Shown here in pieces: positions 1 to 19,964 of a stretch of 64,000 nt of DNA. Numbering within the stretch: the first letter of the stretch is position 1; the number at the start of each line of letters is the position of its first letter. Where the stretch lies: assembly GCA_009731375.1 (NCBI GenBank), contig BJOX01000293.1, positions 312,625-376,624 on the forward strand, given 5' to 3'. The position numbers were made by a program, and so were the translations under genes. The DNA comes from Paulinella micropora (lineage: Eukaryota > Cercozoa > Imbricatea > Euglyphida). The notes under the pieces were generated by a model. It was not told the origin of the DNA. It searched no databases and saw only the letters and a list, made by a program, of their open reading frames with translations.

Positions 1-1
1 A

Positions 2-251
<250 letters not shown>

Positions 252-413
252 AGACGGATCCGTATCTTTACTATTCCAACAGTACAAAACCTGTACAAGA
301 CTTTTTGGCTTGATGTGTGAGCATGCTACGAGGTGTGTGCAGAGCAGAAAGGGGAGATGAGGAGAGAGGCAAAATAGAGCGAAATGGGCAGGTGAAAAGA
401 GAGAGAGAGAGGC

Positions 414-6432
<6,019 letters not shown>

Positions 6433-6474
6433 CTGAGAGAGAGGGAGAGAGAGTGAGAGAGAGAGAGAGAGATC

Positions 6475-6510
<36 letters not shown>

Positions 6511-7330
6511 GAGAGAGAGACAGAGAGAGAGAGAGATCGAGAGAGCGAGAGAGATCGAGATCGAGAGAGAGANNNNNNNNNNNNNNNNNNNNNNNNNNNN
6601 NNNNNNNNNNNNNNNNNNNNNNNNNNNNNNNNNNNNNNNNNNNNNNNNNNNNNNNNNNNNNNNNNNNNNNNNNNNNNNNNNNNNNNNNNNNNNNNNNNNN
6701 NNNNNNNNNNNNNNNNNNNNNNNNNNNNNNNNNNNNNNNNNNNNNNNNNNNNNNNNNNNNNNNNNNNNNNNNNNNNNNNNNNNNNNNNNNNNNNNNNNNN
6801 NNNNNNNNNNNNNNNNNNNNNNNNNNNNNNNNNNNNNNNNNNNNNNNNNNNNNNNNNNNNNNNNNNNNNNNNNNNNNNNNNNNNNNNNNNNNNNNNNNNN
6901 NNNNNNNNNNNNNNNNNNNNNNNNNNNNNNNNNNNNNNNNNNNNNNNNNNNNNNNNNNNNNNNNNNNNNNNNNNNNNNNNNNNNNNNNNNNNNNNNNNNN
7001 NNNNNNNNNNNNNNNNNNNNNNNNNNNNNNNNNNNNNNNNNNNNNNNNNNNNNNNNNNNNNNNNNNNGGGGGGGGGTTGGGGCAGGCGTTGATCAGAGCT
7101 AGATCTATTGTAATTTCTTGAACAGTAATGTCATGAGTGACCACAGCTTAGGGGGGGGACCAGAAAGGGGCTGAGGACAGGAACAGGCAGAGAGGGAGTA
7201 GACAGGCAGCCTTGCGAGGTAGCCAACTGGCATGTGGCGCAGTTTGCTCTAGGATGGTTGGTCTTCATCGCCAATGTCCCGCCCCCTCGACCAATTTTTC
7301 TTACATCGAGGGAAGGGACGCCCTCCGGGA

Positions 7331-7331
<1 letters not shown>
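6433..7331. other. GA tract, gap and short unique spacer
   Basis: Upstream of the PIGA start: a GA/GATCGA tract (6434-6572), N at 6573-7067, a G run (7068-7076) and about 250 bp of unique sequence in which I see no gene. A promoter would have to lie here or in the gap. Confidence 0.8.
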
Positions 7332-7377
<46 letters not shown>

Positions 7378-7463
7378 TAATTGGTAGATATAATTGGTAG
7401 ATAAGATGGTAGGTACGATAGGTAGGTAAGGTAGGTAGGTAGGTAGGTAGGTAGGTAGGTAGG

Positions 7464-7524
<61 letters not shown>

Positions 7525-7529
7525 CGATA

Positions 7530-7560
<31 letters not shown>

Positions 7561-7719
7561 AGATATATATAGATAGATAGATAGATAGTTGTAGGTAGAC
7601 TGATAGATAGATAGACAGATAGACAGATAGACAGATAGATGGATGGATGGATGGATAATAGATAGATAGATAGATAGATAGATAACTAGATAGATAAATA
7701 GATAGATGGATAGATAGAT

Positions 7720-7752
<33 letters not shown>

Positions 7753-7753
7753 T

Positions 7754-7812
<59 letters not shown>

Positions 7813-7919
7813 CGATTGGAAGGTAAGATAGGTAGGTAGATGGATAGATAGAGGTAGGTAGTTAGTTAGGTAGTTAGTTAGGTAGTTAGTTAGGTAGGTA
7901 GGTAGGTAGGTAGATAAGC

Positions 7920-7972
<53 letters not shown>

Positions 7973-8058
7973 CGTAGATAGATACATAGATACATACATA
8001 GTTGTAGCTAGACTGATAGACAGACAGATAGATAGATAGATAGATAGATAGGTAGATA
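7332..8058. repeat. GATA/GGTA tetranucleotide arrays
   Basis: GATA arrays alternating with GGTA blocks, a short GAAA block (about 7720-7745) and an alternating AT/GATATA patch near 7527-7572. No coding signal. Confidence 0.95.
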
Positions 8059-8488
8059 TGTTTAATCTAAGGGCGTGGCATAGCTGTAAAAGCCATAAGC
8101 CTCCTATACTACCCCTGGGCAGGGACTTTCAGCACTTCACAAGCTGCACACCAAAAATCCGCTTGGGTTGGTGCCCGTGCCAAGTTCAAGCCGAAAGGTA
8201 GCCGAGCCCTTTTGATTTTTAGGGAACAACCACTAAAGACTCCCAGGGCGTTCGCCATAAGGAGATGATGGTCGCCAAAGCCGAGGTTTCGGGAGTTCAC
8301 GCTCGTTGTGAGTTACCTTCTACAACCTCGACTTCATCAACCCTTTGCATCACGGCCCCGGTCGGGAGATGGTTGCCTGTTTGGCCCTTGCGCAGCGCAC
8401 GATCAACGGCGGACACAAAACCGTCGTTATAGGGGGTTTGGTTTTAGGCCGGAGCACTGAGCAGCTGGCCCCCTACATTCCCCCCGGA
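8057..8488 (+). repeat. Dispersed repeat, copy A (contiguous, about 430 bp)
   Basis: Unique-looking sequence set in GATA arrays. Its left part (about 8057-8255) matches 10331-10530 in reverse orientation. Its right part (about 8262-8488) matches 10935-11165 directly, sharing for example a block beginning GCCGAGGTTTCGGGAGTTCA. It has no long frame and no obvious terminal repeats. It is bounded on both sides by GATA, so the mobile unit may carry microsatellite ends. Class unknown. Confidence 0.75.
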
Positions 8489-8532
8489 TAGATAGGTAAA
8501 TAGATAGGTAGATAGATAGGTAGATAGATAGG

Positions 8533-8576
<44 letters not shown>

Positions 8577-8616
8577 AAGGTAGATAGAAAGGTAGATAGA
8601 TGGATAGATGGATAGA

Positions 8617-8648
<32 letters not shown>

Positions 8649-8737
8649 TAGACAGACAGACCGATAGATAGATAGATAGATAGATAGATAGGTAGGTAGA
8701 TAGATAGATAGATAGATAGATAGGTAGGTAGGAAGAT

Positions 8738-8772
<35 letters not shown>

Positions 8773-8773
8773 C

Positions 8774-8816
<43 letters not shown>

Positions 8817-9098
8817 CATAGATAGATAGGTGAAGATAGATAGATGAAGATAGATAGATGAAGATAGAAAGATATAGAAAGATTTATAGAAAGATTCATA
8901 GAAAGATTTATAGAAAGATAGAAAGATAGATAGATAGATAGATAGATGGATGGATAGATAGATGGATAGATAGATGGATAGATAGATAGATAGATAGATA
9001 GATGGATAGATGGATAGATAGGTAGGTAGGTAAGTAGATAGATGGATAGATAGATAGATAAATAGATAGATAGATAGATAGACAGACGGATAGATAGA

Positions 9099-9134
<36 letters not shown>

Positions 9135-9155
9135 TAGACAGATAGATAGACAGAC

Positions 9156-9197
<42 letters not shown>

Positions 9198-9285
9198 ATA
9201 GATATATAGATAGATAGATTGATTGATAGATAGATAGATAGATAGACAGATAGACAGATAGATAGATAGATAGATAGATAGATAG

Positions 9286-9336
<51 letters not shown>

Positions 9337-9341
9337 GTAGG

Positions 9342-9390
<49 letters not shown>

Positions 9391-9565
9391 GGATGGATAA
9401 ATAGATGAGATTAGTACGTAAGATAGGTAGGTAGGTTGATAGGTAGATAGACGTAAGTAAGTAGGTAGAGAGGTAGAGAGGTAGGTAGGTAGGTAGGTAG
9501 ATAGGTAGGTAGGTAGTCAGGTAGGTAGTCAGGTAGGTAGTCAGGTAGATAGATAGATAGACAGG

Positions 9566-9609
<44 letters not shown>

Positions 9610-9688
9610 CAGATAGACATATACACAAAGAGATACATACATCCTAGGTAGACTTATAGACAGATAGACAGACAGACAGAAGACAGAC

Positions 9689-9735
<47 letters not shown>

Positions 9736-9762
9736 AAAGAAAGAAAGAAAGAAAGAAAGAAA

Positions 9763-9794
<32 letters not shown>

Positions 9795-9877
9795 GTAATA
9801 GATAGGTAATAGATAGATAGATAGATCGATAGATAGATAGGTAGGTAGGTAGATAGGTAGATAGGTAGGTAGGTAGG

Positions 9878-9916
<39 letters not shown>

Positions 9917-9944
9917 GTAGGCAGGCAGGTAGGTAGGCAGGTAA

Positions 9945-10009
<65 letters not shown>

Positions 10010-10120
10010 AAGAAAGAAAGTCAGATATGAAGTCAATCAGATATAAAGATGGATAGATAGATAGATAGATAGAAAGATAGAAAGATAGACATTTAAGTTA
10101 GATAGATAGATAGATAGATG

Positions 10121-10154
<34 letters not shown>

Positions 10155-10320
10155 AAGAAATAAAGTCAGATATGAAGTCAATCAGATATAAAGATAGATA
10201 GATAGATAGATAGATAGAAAGATAGAAAGATAGACATTAAGTTAGACAGATAGATAGAATAGATAGATAGATAGAAGATAGATAGATAGATAGAAGATAG
10301 ATAGATAGATAGATATAGAT
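8489..10320. repeat. Long GATA/GGTA/GACA array with higher-order structure
   Basis: About 1.8 kb of GATA with GGTA, GACA, GATG and GAAA variants. An approximately 120-bp segment beginning AGTCAGATATGAAGTCAATC is duplicated at about 10019 and 10165, showing block duplication above tetranucleotide slippage. Confidence 0.93.
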
Positions 10321-10330
10321 ATATAGACTT

Positions 10331-10933
<603 letters not shown>

Positions 10934-10934
10934 G

Positions 10935-11163
10935 AGATGATGACACGAACAAGCCGAGGTTTCGGGAGTTCACGCTCGTTGTGAGTTACCTTCTACAACC
11001 TTGACTTCATCAACGCTTGGCATCACGATCCTGGTCCCCGGACGAGAGTTGGTCGTCTGTTAGCCCCGCGCTGCGCGCGATCACGGCGGACACAAAACCG
11101 TCGTTATAGGGGGTTTGGTTTTAGGCCGGAGCACTGAGCAGCTGGCCCCTTACATCCCCCCAG

Positions 11164-11165
<2 letters not shown>
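10935..11165 (+). repeat. Dispersed repeat, copy B right part
   Basis: Direct match to the right part of copy A (about 8262-8488) with scattered substitutions, ending in the same short C-rich tail before a GATA array. Confidence 0.75.
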
Positions 11166-11194
<29 letters not shown>

Positions 11195-11397
11195 GGATAG
11201 ATAGATAGATAGATAGATAAATATAGATAGATAGATAGATAGATAAGATTAGATAGATAGATAAGATTAGATAGATAGATAAGATTAGATAGATAGATAG
11301 ATAGGTAGGTAGGTAGGTAGGTAGGTAGGTAGGTAGATAGATAGATAGATAGATAGATAGGTAGATAGGTAGATAGGTAGGTAGGTAGGTAGGTAGG

Positions 11398-11444
<47 letters not shown>

Positions 11445-11448
11445 CTAG
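11166..11448. repeat. GATA/GGTA array
   Basis: Tetranucleotide array between the dispersed repeat and the LINE, including three tandem copies of a 23-25-bp unit containing AGATTAGATA. Confidence 0.92.
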
Positions 11449-11559
11449 ACAGCATCCCAACCTACTCTGTATACCATGCTGTTATTACTGTGTACTGCAA
11501 GAATAACTTATATGCAACTACCCATGCTGTAAGTGATTTAAGCCCCTCCTGCCAATCAT

Positions 11560-14035
11560 AATAATAATGCAAATACATAAAGATAATCAACTTAATAACC
11601 CTATATATATACCATACTACATATCTATCGTCGACCTGAAGGAGAACAGATCCCCAGTTCCTGACTAACCTACAGCTTTTAGATGGGATACTCCAAAAGG
11701 TCCCTACCACTATTACTATAGTGGGAGACCTTAACTATGATCTGCTAAAGCTGAAATATGACACGCCCCTTTATGATTTCATCCTATCTAATAACCTCTA
11801 CACTACCATCACGACTTGCACGAGACTTAACTCGTCTAGTACTGCACGAACTTTGCTCGATACATACCTCACTAACATAAATTCTGATATAATCTCAGGA
11901 AATATCGAGCCGCCCCTATCAGACCACTTGCCTATATATGCGATTATACATGAACACTGCCCACGCCAGGAGAGACAAAAGGAAAGAGACTGACAATTGG
12001 ACGATATTAGAGACTGAAAGAGAAGATAGTGCAAGAAATGAAAGAAGAAATAGGACGCAACGACAGGAAACCTGATATGAGCAGCGACTCAGCCTTGCTG
12101 AACATACAGGTCTCTATAGAGAAAGTAGCTACTCAATATGAAACTACCATAAAACATAGGAAGAACCAGCCGTGGTGTAGCAATAGAATTAAACGGATGA
12201 TCAACAAGCAGACCTACACTGGAAAAGAAAACAAAACCCAACGGAAAAGAACATACGTAAACATGCACAATACAGAAACAAACTCCGCAAAACAATCAAA
12301 TGGGAGAAGAAGGAGCAGCTGACTAAGCTCCTAGAGGAAACAAAACATAGCACCAAAAGACAGATGGGAGTGCTAAGATCGGTGATCCCGAATGCGGCGA
12401 AACAGAGAAATACACCTGGCAGACTAACCTATGAGGGCGTCACTTACACTGAACCGCAACAGATTGCGGATGCACTCAATGACCATTTCATCACAGTAGG
12501 AAAGAAAACTGGAGATATGATCCCGATGCATGCAATGATGATGAAAACAAGAACGAAGAGAGAAAAGAACAGAAAGTGATAACTAATGAAGAGAAGATTG
12601 ATGAAGAGAAAGTAAGGCCGCCCCATTTGCACTAAAACACACGACGCTTGAAAAGGTAACACAAACAATCCAAGACCTGAAAAGAGAGAAGGATGCCGAT
12701 ATATATAAGATTAAACCTGCCATGATAAAAGACCTGAAAGAGTTCCTAGCACCTAAAATAACAGAGCTTTTCAACCAAGCGATAGATGAAGGGAGCTACC
12801 CCGACAGCCTCAAAGTAACTAAGGTTAGTGAGATTTATAAGGCGAAAGAAAGAACAGTACCTGAAAACTACCGTCCTATATCCATACTGCCCATCATAGG
12901 CAAAATCTTTGACTATCCATCATAAACTCCCAGATCATACATCACCTAACCTCCCAACGCCTGATTTTAAGAACTCAATATGCCTTCAGACCGAACTCGA
13001 ACACGACCTGCTACATACATGCAATCCTACCTCCATAACCGCACCCAGGAGACACATACTAACCATGCAATCTCATCCCGGCGCACGATCACGCACGGGA
13101 TCCCGCAAGGTAGTAACCTGTCCCCAACCCTCTTCTCCTATACATAAATAATCTCATACACAGTACACAATATGACACAGTATACACCTATGCTGATGCT
13201 ACCACCCTCATCATCACGTCCAAAGGCATAGATGACCTTCAAACCCATGCGCAAACGGACACCAATAACCTCATAAACTATTTCTACTCTAATAATCTAG
13301 TTCCAACCCAAGTAAAACAAATTACACCATACTCCATAAGAATAAACCTAATATACAACTAAGTATTAACGGCCAAAACATACAACCATGCCAACATACA
13401 AAGCTGCTTGGACTGACCCTCCAGTACAACCTCCGTTTCCATAAGCAAATTGCACATATTGTCAGTAGGCTGCATATATTTATTCATATACTGCGGTATA
13501 CTACTAGCTTGTTGCCTACAAAGACCCTCCTGCAACTGTATTATGCCCATGTTTACCCCCATATAATACAAAACATAACAATTTGGGCCTCGGAGAACCC
13601 GAAAAGCAAGTATCTGCAGCCGCTAATAAAAACACATAAAGAAAATAATAAGACTAATATGCCGCACTAGCAGGACAGCACATACACTACCCCTGCTGAA
13701 TAAGCATAAATTACTCAATATAACTAACATATACGTTTATAGGGTGTGTATAGAGGTACACACTTTCCTGTATCCCAACACACAGAAGACCCAAGACAGG
13801 CCCTATCATGACAACACCTTCACACCCACCGCTAAAATACATAGTCATAATACCCGTTACTCAAAGCAAAACAAACAATATCTTGACACAAATAGTGCTT
13901 ACTATACGCAGATTAATACGAACGTTATAATAAGCTACCTAAAGACATCACAAGACGGAGAAGCTTAATAGCTTCAAGAATAAGCTTAAAGAGCACTTAC
14001 TAAAGAAACAGCAAGGCAATCTATAATGCATAAGT
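11560..14035 (+). mobile_element. Degenerate non-LTR retrotransposon (APE-type LINE)
   Basis: Conceptual fragments in several frames follow LINE ORF2 order. Endonuclease part: IVGDLNYDL near 11725 and SDHLPIYA near 11920. A linker includes DALNDHFITVGKKTGD near 12470. Reverse transcriptase: PENYRPISILPIIGKIFD near 12862, GIPQGSNLSP near 13100, and YADATTLI near 13190, where YADD would be expected. A C-terminal tail includes HNTRYS near 13850. Numerous frameshifts and stops show it is dead, and the catalytic Asp-Asp pair is also lost. The composition (about 40% GC) differs from the surrounding arrays. The jockey/CR1-like superfamily is the best guess; no 3' tail or target-site duplication was found. 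Confidence 0.88.
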
Positions 14036-15117
14036 ACTTGCATACACACTTACTTATATAACAGTATGCCAGGTATGACGCATTGATCTCTTGCCACGCA
14101 TATGACGCTGAAAGGACTGATCGCGAAGTAAGGCTTACGCTTATTGCTGCTCGGATTGGCGCGTCTGAATATGAATATTTCGTGCGCGATTGGTGGGTAT
14201 ATTTCACGGTTGATCAAGGATTGATTTCTTTTTAATTCAGTCTTGATGGAGTACTTGATGGTTGACCGTTTGATATGCATATGATATATATCTGTGTATG
14301 TATGACACATATCTTAACTGTATTTTACGTACACCTCGACTATGACGCAACCAGAGGAAGGACAATGATGCGGACGTCAGCTCTCAGACCTGGTGACTAT
14401 ATTAGTCAAAGAACGGCTTAATTTAAGCTTGCAGCTTACCCGATCGCGACATATCACTCATATCGAAAATCAAACACACACAGAAGCTGTCTGTTGGTCT
14501 GTTGGTCTTTTATTTAGAGAACTTTCTCAGGGATTCCACAAAAACGCCAGCCTAAAACTAGATATTCATCGAGGTGGGACCCGTCCTTGTTCATTTTAAA
14601 ACTTTAGATATGTTATTAATATTAAAGTTAGTAAACTAATATACCATTAAGGATATCGATAAACGTACGTGTGCATGTTATGTTACCGCACAAAAAGAAT
14701 GGCACTACATGTCAAAAAGAGGCTAACTGCTGCCTTTTTCAAGCTTATCATTCAGTAACTGGTTTTCAAGCTCCAGTTACCCATTACTCCACTAACAGGA
14801 ATTCTGCAAGCTGACTAGCGCCGTCGCATTTCAATAATTCTTCACACGATGAATTCATGGGATTGAAGTGAACGATTTTCTCATATCGCATAATTGGGGA
14901 GCTGAGTTTGATATGTTTTGTTGTTGAGCATGGTTACTTGAAAATAGTTGTAGTGTTTGCTTTGCGATGTTTGAGCGGTAGTTATCAGGGTGATGTCGTC
15001 TGTCTACATGTCTTCTTGCTTTCTTTGCCTTCTTTTTCTTCTTTCTGCTGCTGTTGCAAGTAGTAGAAGCAGCAGTTGTAGTACTGTAGTAATAGCAGTC
15101 GGAGATGTAGCAGTGTG

Positions 15118-15118
<1 letters not shown>
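14036..15118. other. Unique sequence without recognisable gene
   Basis: AT-rich unique DNA after the LINE, possibly including its 3' UTR. Only short unsupported frames; no splice-bounded exon or RNA gene seen. Confidence 0.6.
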
Positions 15119-15216
<98 letters not shown>

Positions 15217-15308
15217 TAGTAGTTAGTAGTTAGTAGTTAGTAGTTAGTAGTTTAGTAGTTTAGTAGTTTAGTAGTTTAGTAGTTTAGTAGTTTAGTAGTT
15301 TAGTAGTT
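15119..15308. repeat. AGC/AGT array passing into TAGTAGT(T) variants, then gap
   Basis: AGC then AGT trinucleotides grade into 8- and 10-bp TTAGTAGT-type repeats and run into a gap at 15309-16054. Confidence 0.93.
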
Positions 15309-16054
15309 NNNNNNNNNNNNNNNNNNNNNNNNNNNNNNNNNNNNNNNNNNNNNNNNNNNNNNNNNNNNNNNNNNNNNNNNNNNNNNNNNNNNNNNNNNNN
15401 NNNNNNNNNNNNNNNNNNNNNNNNNNNNNNNNNNNNNNNNNNNNNNNNNNNNNNNNNNNNNNNNNNNNNNNNNNNNNNNNNNNNNNNNNNNNNNNNNNNN
15501 NNNNNNNNNNNNNNNNNNNNNNNNNNNNNNNNNNNNNNNNNNNNNNNNNNNNNNNNNNNNNNNNNNNNNNNNNNNNNNNNNNNNNNNNNNNNNNNNNNNN
15601 NNNNNNNNNNNNNNNNNNNNNNNNNNNNNNNNNNNNNNNNNNNNNNNNNNNNNNNNNNNNNNNNNNNNNNNNNNNNNNNNNNNNNNNNNNNNNNNNNNNN
15701 NNNNNNNNNNNNNNNNNNNNNNNNNNNNNNNNNNNNNNNNNNNNNNNNNNNNNNNNNNNNNNNNNNNNNNNNNNNNNNNNNNNNNNNNNNNNNNNNNNNN
15801 NNNNNNNNNNNNNNNNNNNNNNNNNNNNNNNNNNNNNNNNNNNNNNNNNNNNNNNNNNNNNNNNNNNNNNNNNNNNNNNNNNNNNNNNNNNNNNNNNNNN
15901 NNNNNNNNNNNNNNNNNNNNNNNNNNNNNNNNNNNNNNNNNNNNNNNNNNNNNNNNNNNNNNNNNNNNNNNNNNNNNNNNNNNNNNNNNNNNNNNNNNNN
16001 NNNNNNNNNNNNNNNNNNNNNNNNNNNNNNNNNNNNNNNNNNNNNNNNNNNNNN

Positions 16055-16476
16055 GTGGTCGAGTGGTCGAGTGGTCGAGTGGTCGAGTGGTCGAGTGGTC
16101 GAGTGGTCGAGTGGTCGAGTGGTCGAGTGGTCGAGTGGTCGAGTGGTCGAGTGGTCGAGTGGTCGAGTGGTCGAGTGGTCGAGTGGTCTCGTGGTCTCGT
16201 GGTCTCGTGGTCTCGTGGTCTCGTGGTCTCGTGGTCTCGTGGTCTCGTGGTCTCGTGGTCTCGTGGTCTCGTGTCTAGTGGTCTCGTGGTCTCGTGGTCT
16301 CGTGGTCTCGTGGTCTCGTGGTTTCGTGGTTTCGTGGTTTCGTGGTTTCTTGGGCTCGTGGGCTCGTGGGCTCGTGGGCTCGTGGGCTCGTGGGCTAGTG
16401 GGCTAGTGGGCTAGTGGGCTAGTGGGTTAGTGGGTTAGTGGGTTAGTGGGTTAGTGGGTTAGTGGGTTAGTGGTTA
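16055..16476. repeat. 8-bp minisatellite with stepwise unit conversion
   Basis: Blocks of one 8-mer each, in order: GTGGTCGA, GTGGTCTC, GTGGTTTC, GTGGGCTC, GTGGGCTA, GTGGGTTA. Most neighbouring blocks differ by one or two bases. The open frames here (VEWSSGR repeats) are repeat artefacts. Confidence 0.95.
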
Positions 16477-16479
16477 GTG

Positions 16480-17055
16480 GTTATAGTAGTAGTGGTAGTA
16501 GTAGTGGTAGTGGTAGTAGTAGTGGTAGTGGTAGTAGTAGTTAGCGGTAGTAGTAGTAGTAGTGGTAGTAGTAGTAGTAGTGGTAGTAGTAGTAGTAGTG
16601 GTAGTACTAGTGGTAGTAGTAGTAGTACTAGTGGTAGTAGTAGTAGTACTAGTAGTAGTAGTAGTACTGGTAGTAGTAGTAGTACTAGTAGTAGTAGTAG
16701 TACTAGTAGTAGTAGTAGTACTAGTAGTAGTAGTAGTAGTACTAGTAGTAGTAGTAGTACTAGTAGTACTAGTAGTACTAGTAGTAGTAGTAGTACTAGT
16801 AGTAGTAGTAGTACTAGTAGTACTAGTAGTACTAGTAGTAGTAGTAGTACTAGTAGTAGTACTAGTAGTACTAGTAGTACTAGTAGTACTACTAGTAGTA
16901 GTACTAGTACTACTAGTAGTAGTACTAGTAGTACTAGTAGTAGTAGTAGTACTAGTAGTAGTACTAGTAGTAGTACTAGTAGTACTAGTAGTACTAGTAG
17001 TAGTAGTAGTAGTAGTAGTAGTAGCAGCAGCAGCAGCAGCAGCAGTAGCAGTAGC

Positions 17056-17115
<60 letters not shown>

Positions 17116-17238
17116 TGGCTGAATAACAAAAAACAGTTACCCTTCCTAGCCTAGCCTAGTACTAGTACTAGTACTAGTACTAGTACTAGTACAAGTAGAC
17201 AAGTACTAGTACTAGTAGAAGTAGAAGTAGTAGTAGTG

Positions 17239-17292
<54 letters not shown>

Positions 17293-17310
17293 ATAATAGT
17301 AGTAGTAGTA
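16480..17310. repeat. AGT and ACTAGT arrays
   Basis: AGT repeats with interspersed CTAGT, a CAG patch (17024-17045), about 40 bp of unique sequence, then a self-complementary (CTAGTA)n block at about 17154-17215 and AGT again. No gene. Confidence 0.94.
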
Positions 17311-17795
17311 CTCGTCGTCGTCGTCGCCGTCGGTCGTTGGTCGTCGGTCGTCGGTCGTCAGTCGTCCGTCGTCAGTCGTCCGTCGTCCGTCGTCGGTCGT
17401 TCGGTCGGTCGGTCGTTCGGTCGGTCGTTCGGTCGGTCGGTCGTTCGGTCGTTCGGTCGGTCGGTCGTTCGGTCGTTCGGTCGTTCGGTCGTTCGTTCGT
17501 TTGTTCGTTCGTTCGCCCGTTCGCCCGTTCGCCGGTCGTTCGGCCGTTCGGTCGTTCGGTCGTTCGGTCGTTCGGTCGTTCGCCCGTTCGCCCGTTCGCC
17601 CGTTCGCCCGGTCGCCCGGTCGCCAGGTCGTCGGTCGCCAGGTCGTCGGTCGTCGGTCGTTCGGTCGTTCGGTCGAACGGCCGTTCGGTCGTTCGTCGTT
17701 CGTCGTTCGTCCGTCGTTCCGTCGTTCCGTCGTTCCGTCGTTCCGTCGCCCGTCGCCCGTCGCCCGTCGCCCGTCGTCCGTCGTCCGTCGTCGTA
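17311..17795. repeat. CGGTCGTT/CGTCGG tandem arrays
   Basis: GC-rich arrays of 4-8-bp units (CGGTCGTT, CGTTCGCC, CGTCGTTC). One long open frame exists on each strand, as expected from stop-free repeat units; I do not regard either as coding. Confidence 0.93.
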
Positions 17796-17852
17796 GTAGT
17801 AGTAGTAGTAGTAGCAGCAGCAGCAGCAGCAGTAGCAGCAGCAGCAGCAGTA

Positions 17853-17918
<66 letters not shown>

Positions 17919-17919
17919 A

Positions 17920-18000
<81 letters not shown>

Positions 18001-18056
18001 CGTAGTCGTAGTCGTCGTAGTCGTAGTAGTAGTAGTAGTAGTAGTATTAGAAGCAG

Positions 18057-18137
<81 letters not shown>

Positions 18138-18185
18138 TAGTAGTAGTAGTAGTAGAAGTAGAATTAGTAGAAGAAGAAGTAAGTA

Positions 18186-18231
<46 letters not shown>

Positions 18232-18239
18232 AAGTAGAA
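17796..18239. repeat. AGT/AGC trinucleotide arrays
   Basis: Alternating AGT and AGC blocks that pass into AGA toward the right. Confidence 0.94.
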
Positions 18240-19905
<1,666 letters not shown>

Positions 19906-19964
19906 TTTTTCCAAAGCCTTTTTGTTGCAGTGCGATGAAGTAATCCCAAAGCAACTTGCAAACC

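Noticed and set aside
8427-10036. Long frames of SIYL repeats on the minus strand (up to 394 residues)
   Set aside because: They are stop-free translations of GATA/TATC microsatellites; no start context, splice site or non-repeat sequence supports coding.
11560-14035. Host gene or active LINE
   Set aside because: Multiple frame changes and stops, and YADA in place of YADD, show a dead element.
16467-17154. Poly-Leu, poly-Val and poly-Ser frames
   Set aside because: Three-frame readings of AGT/CTA repeats on both strands.
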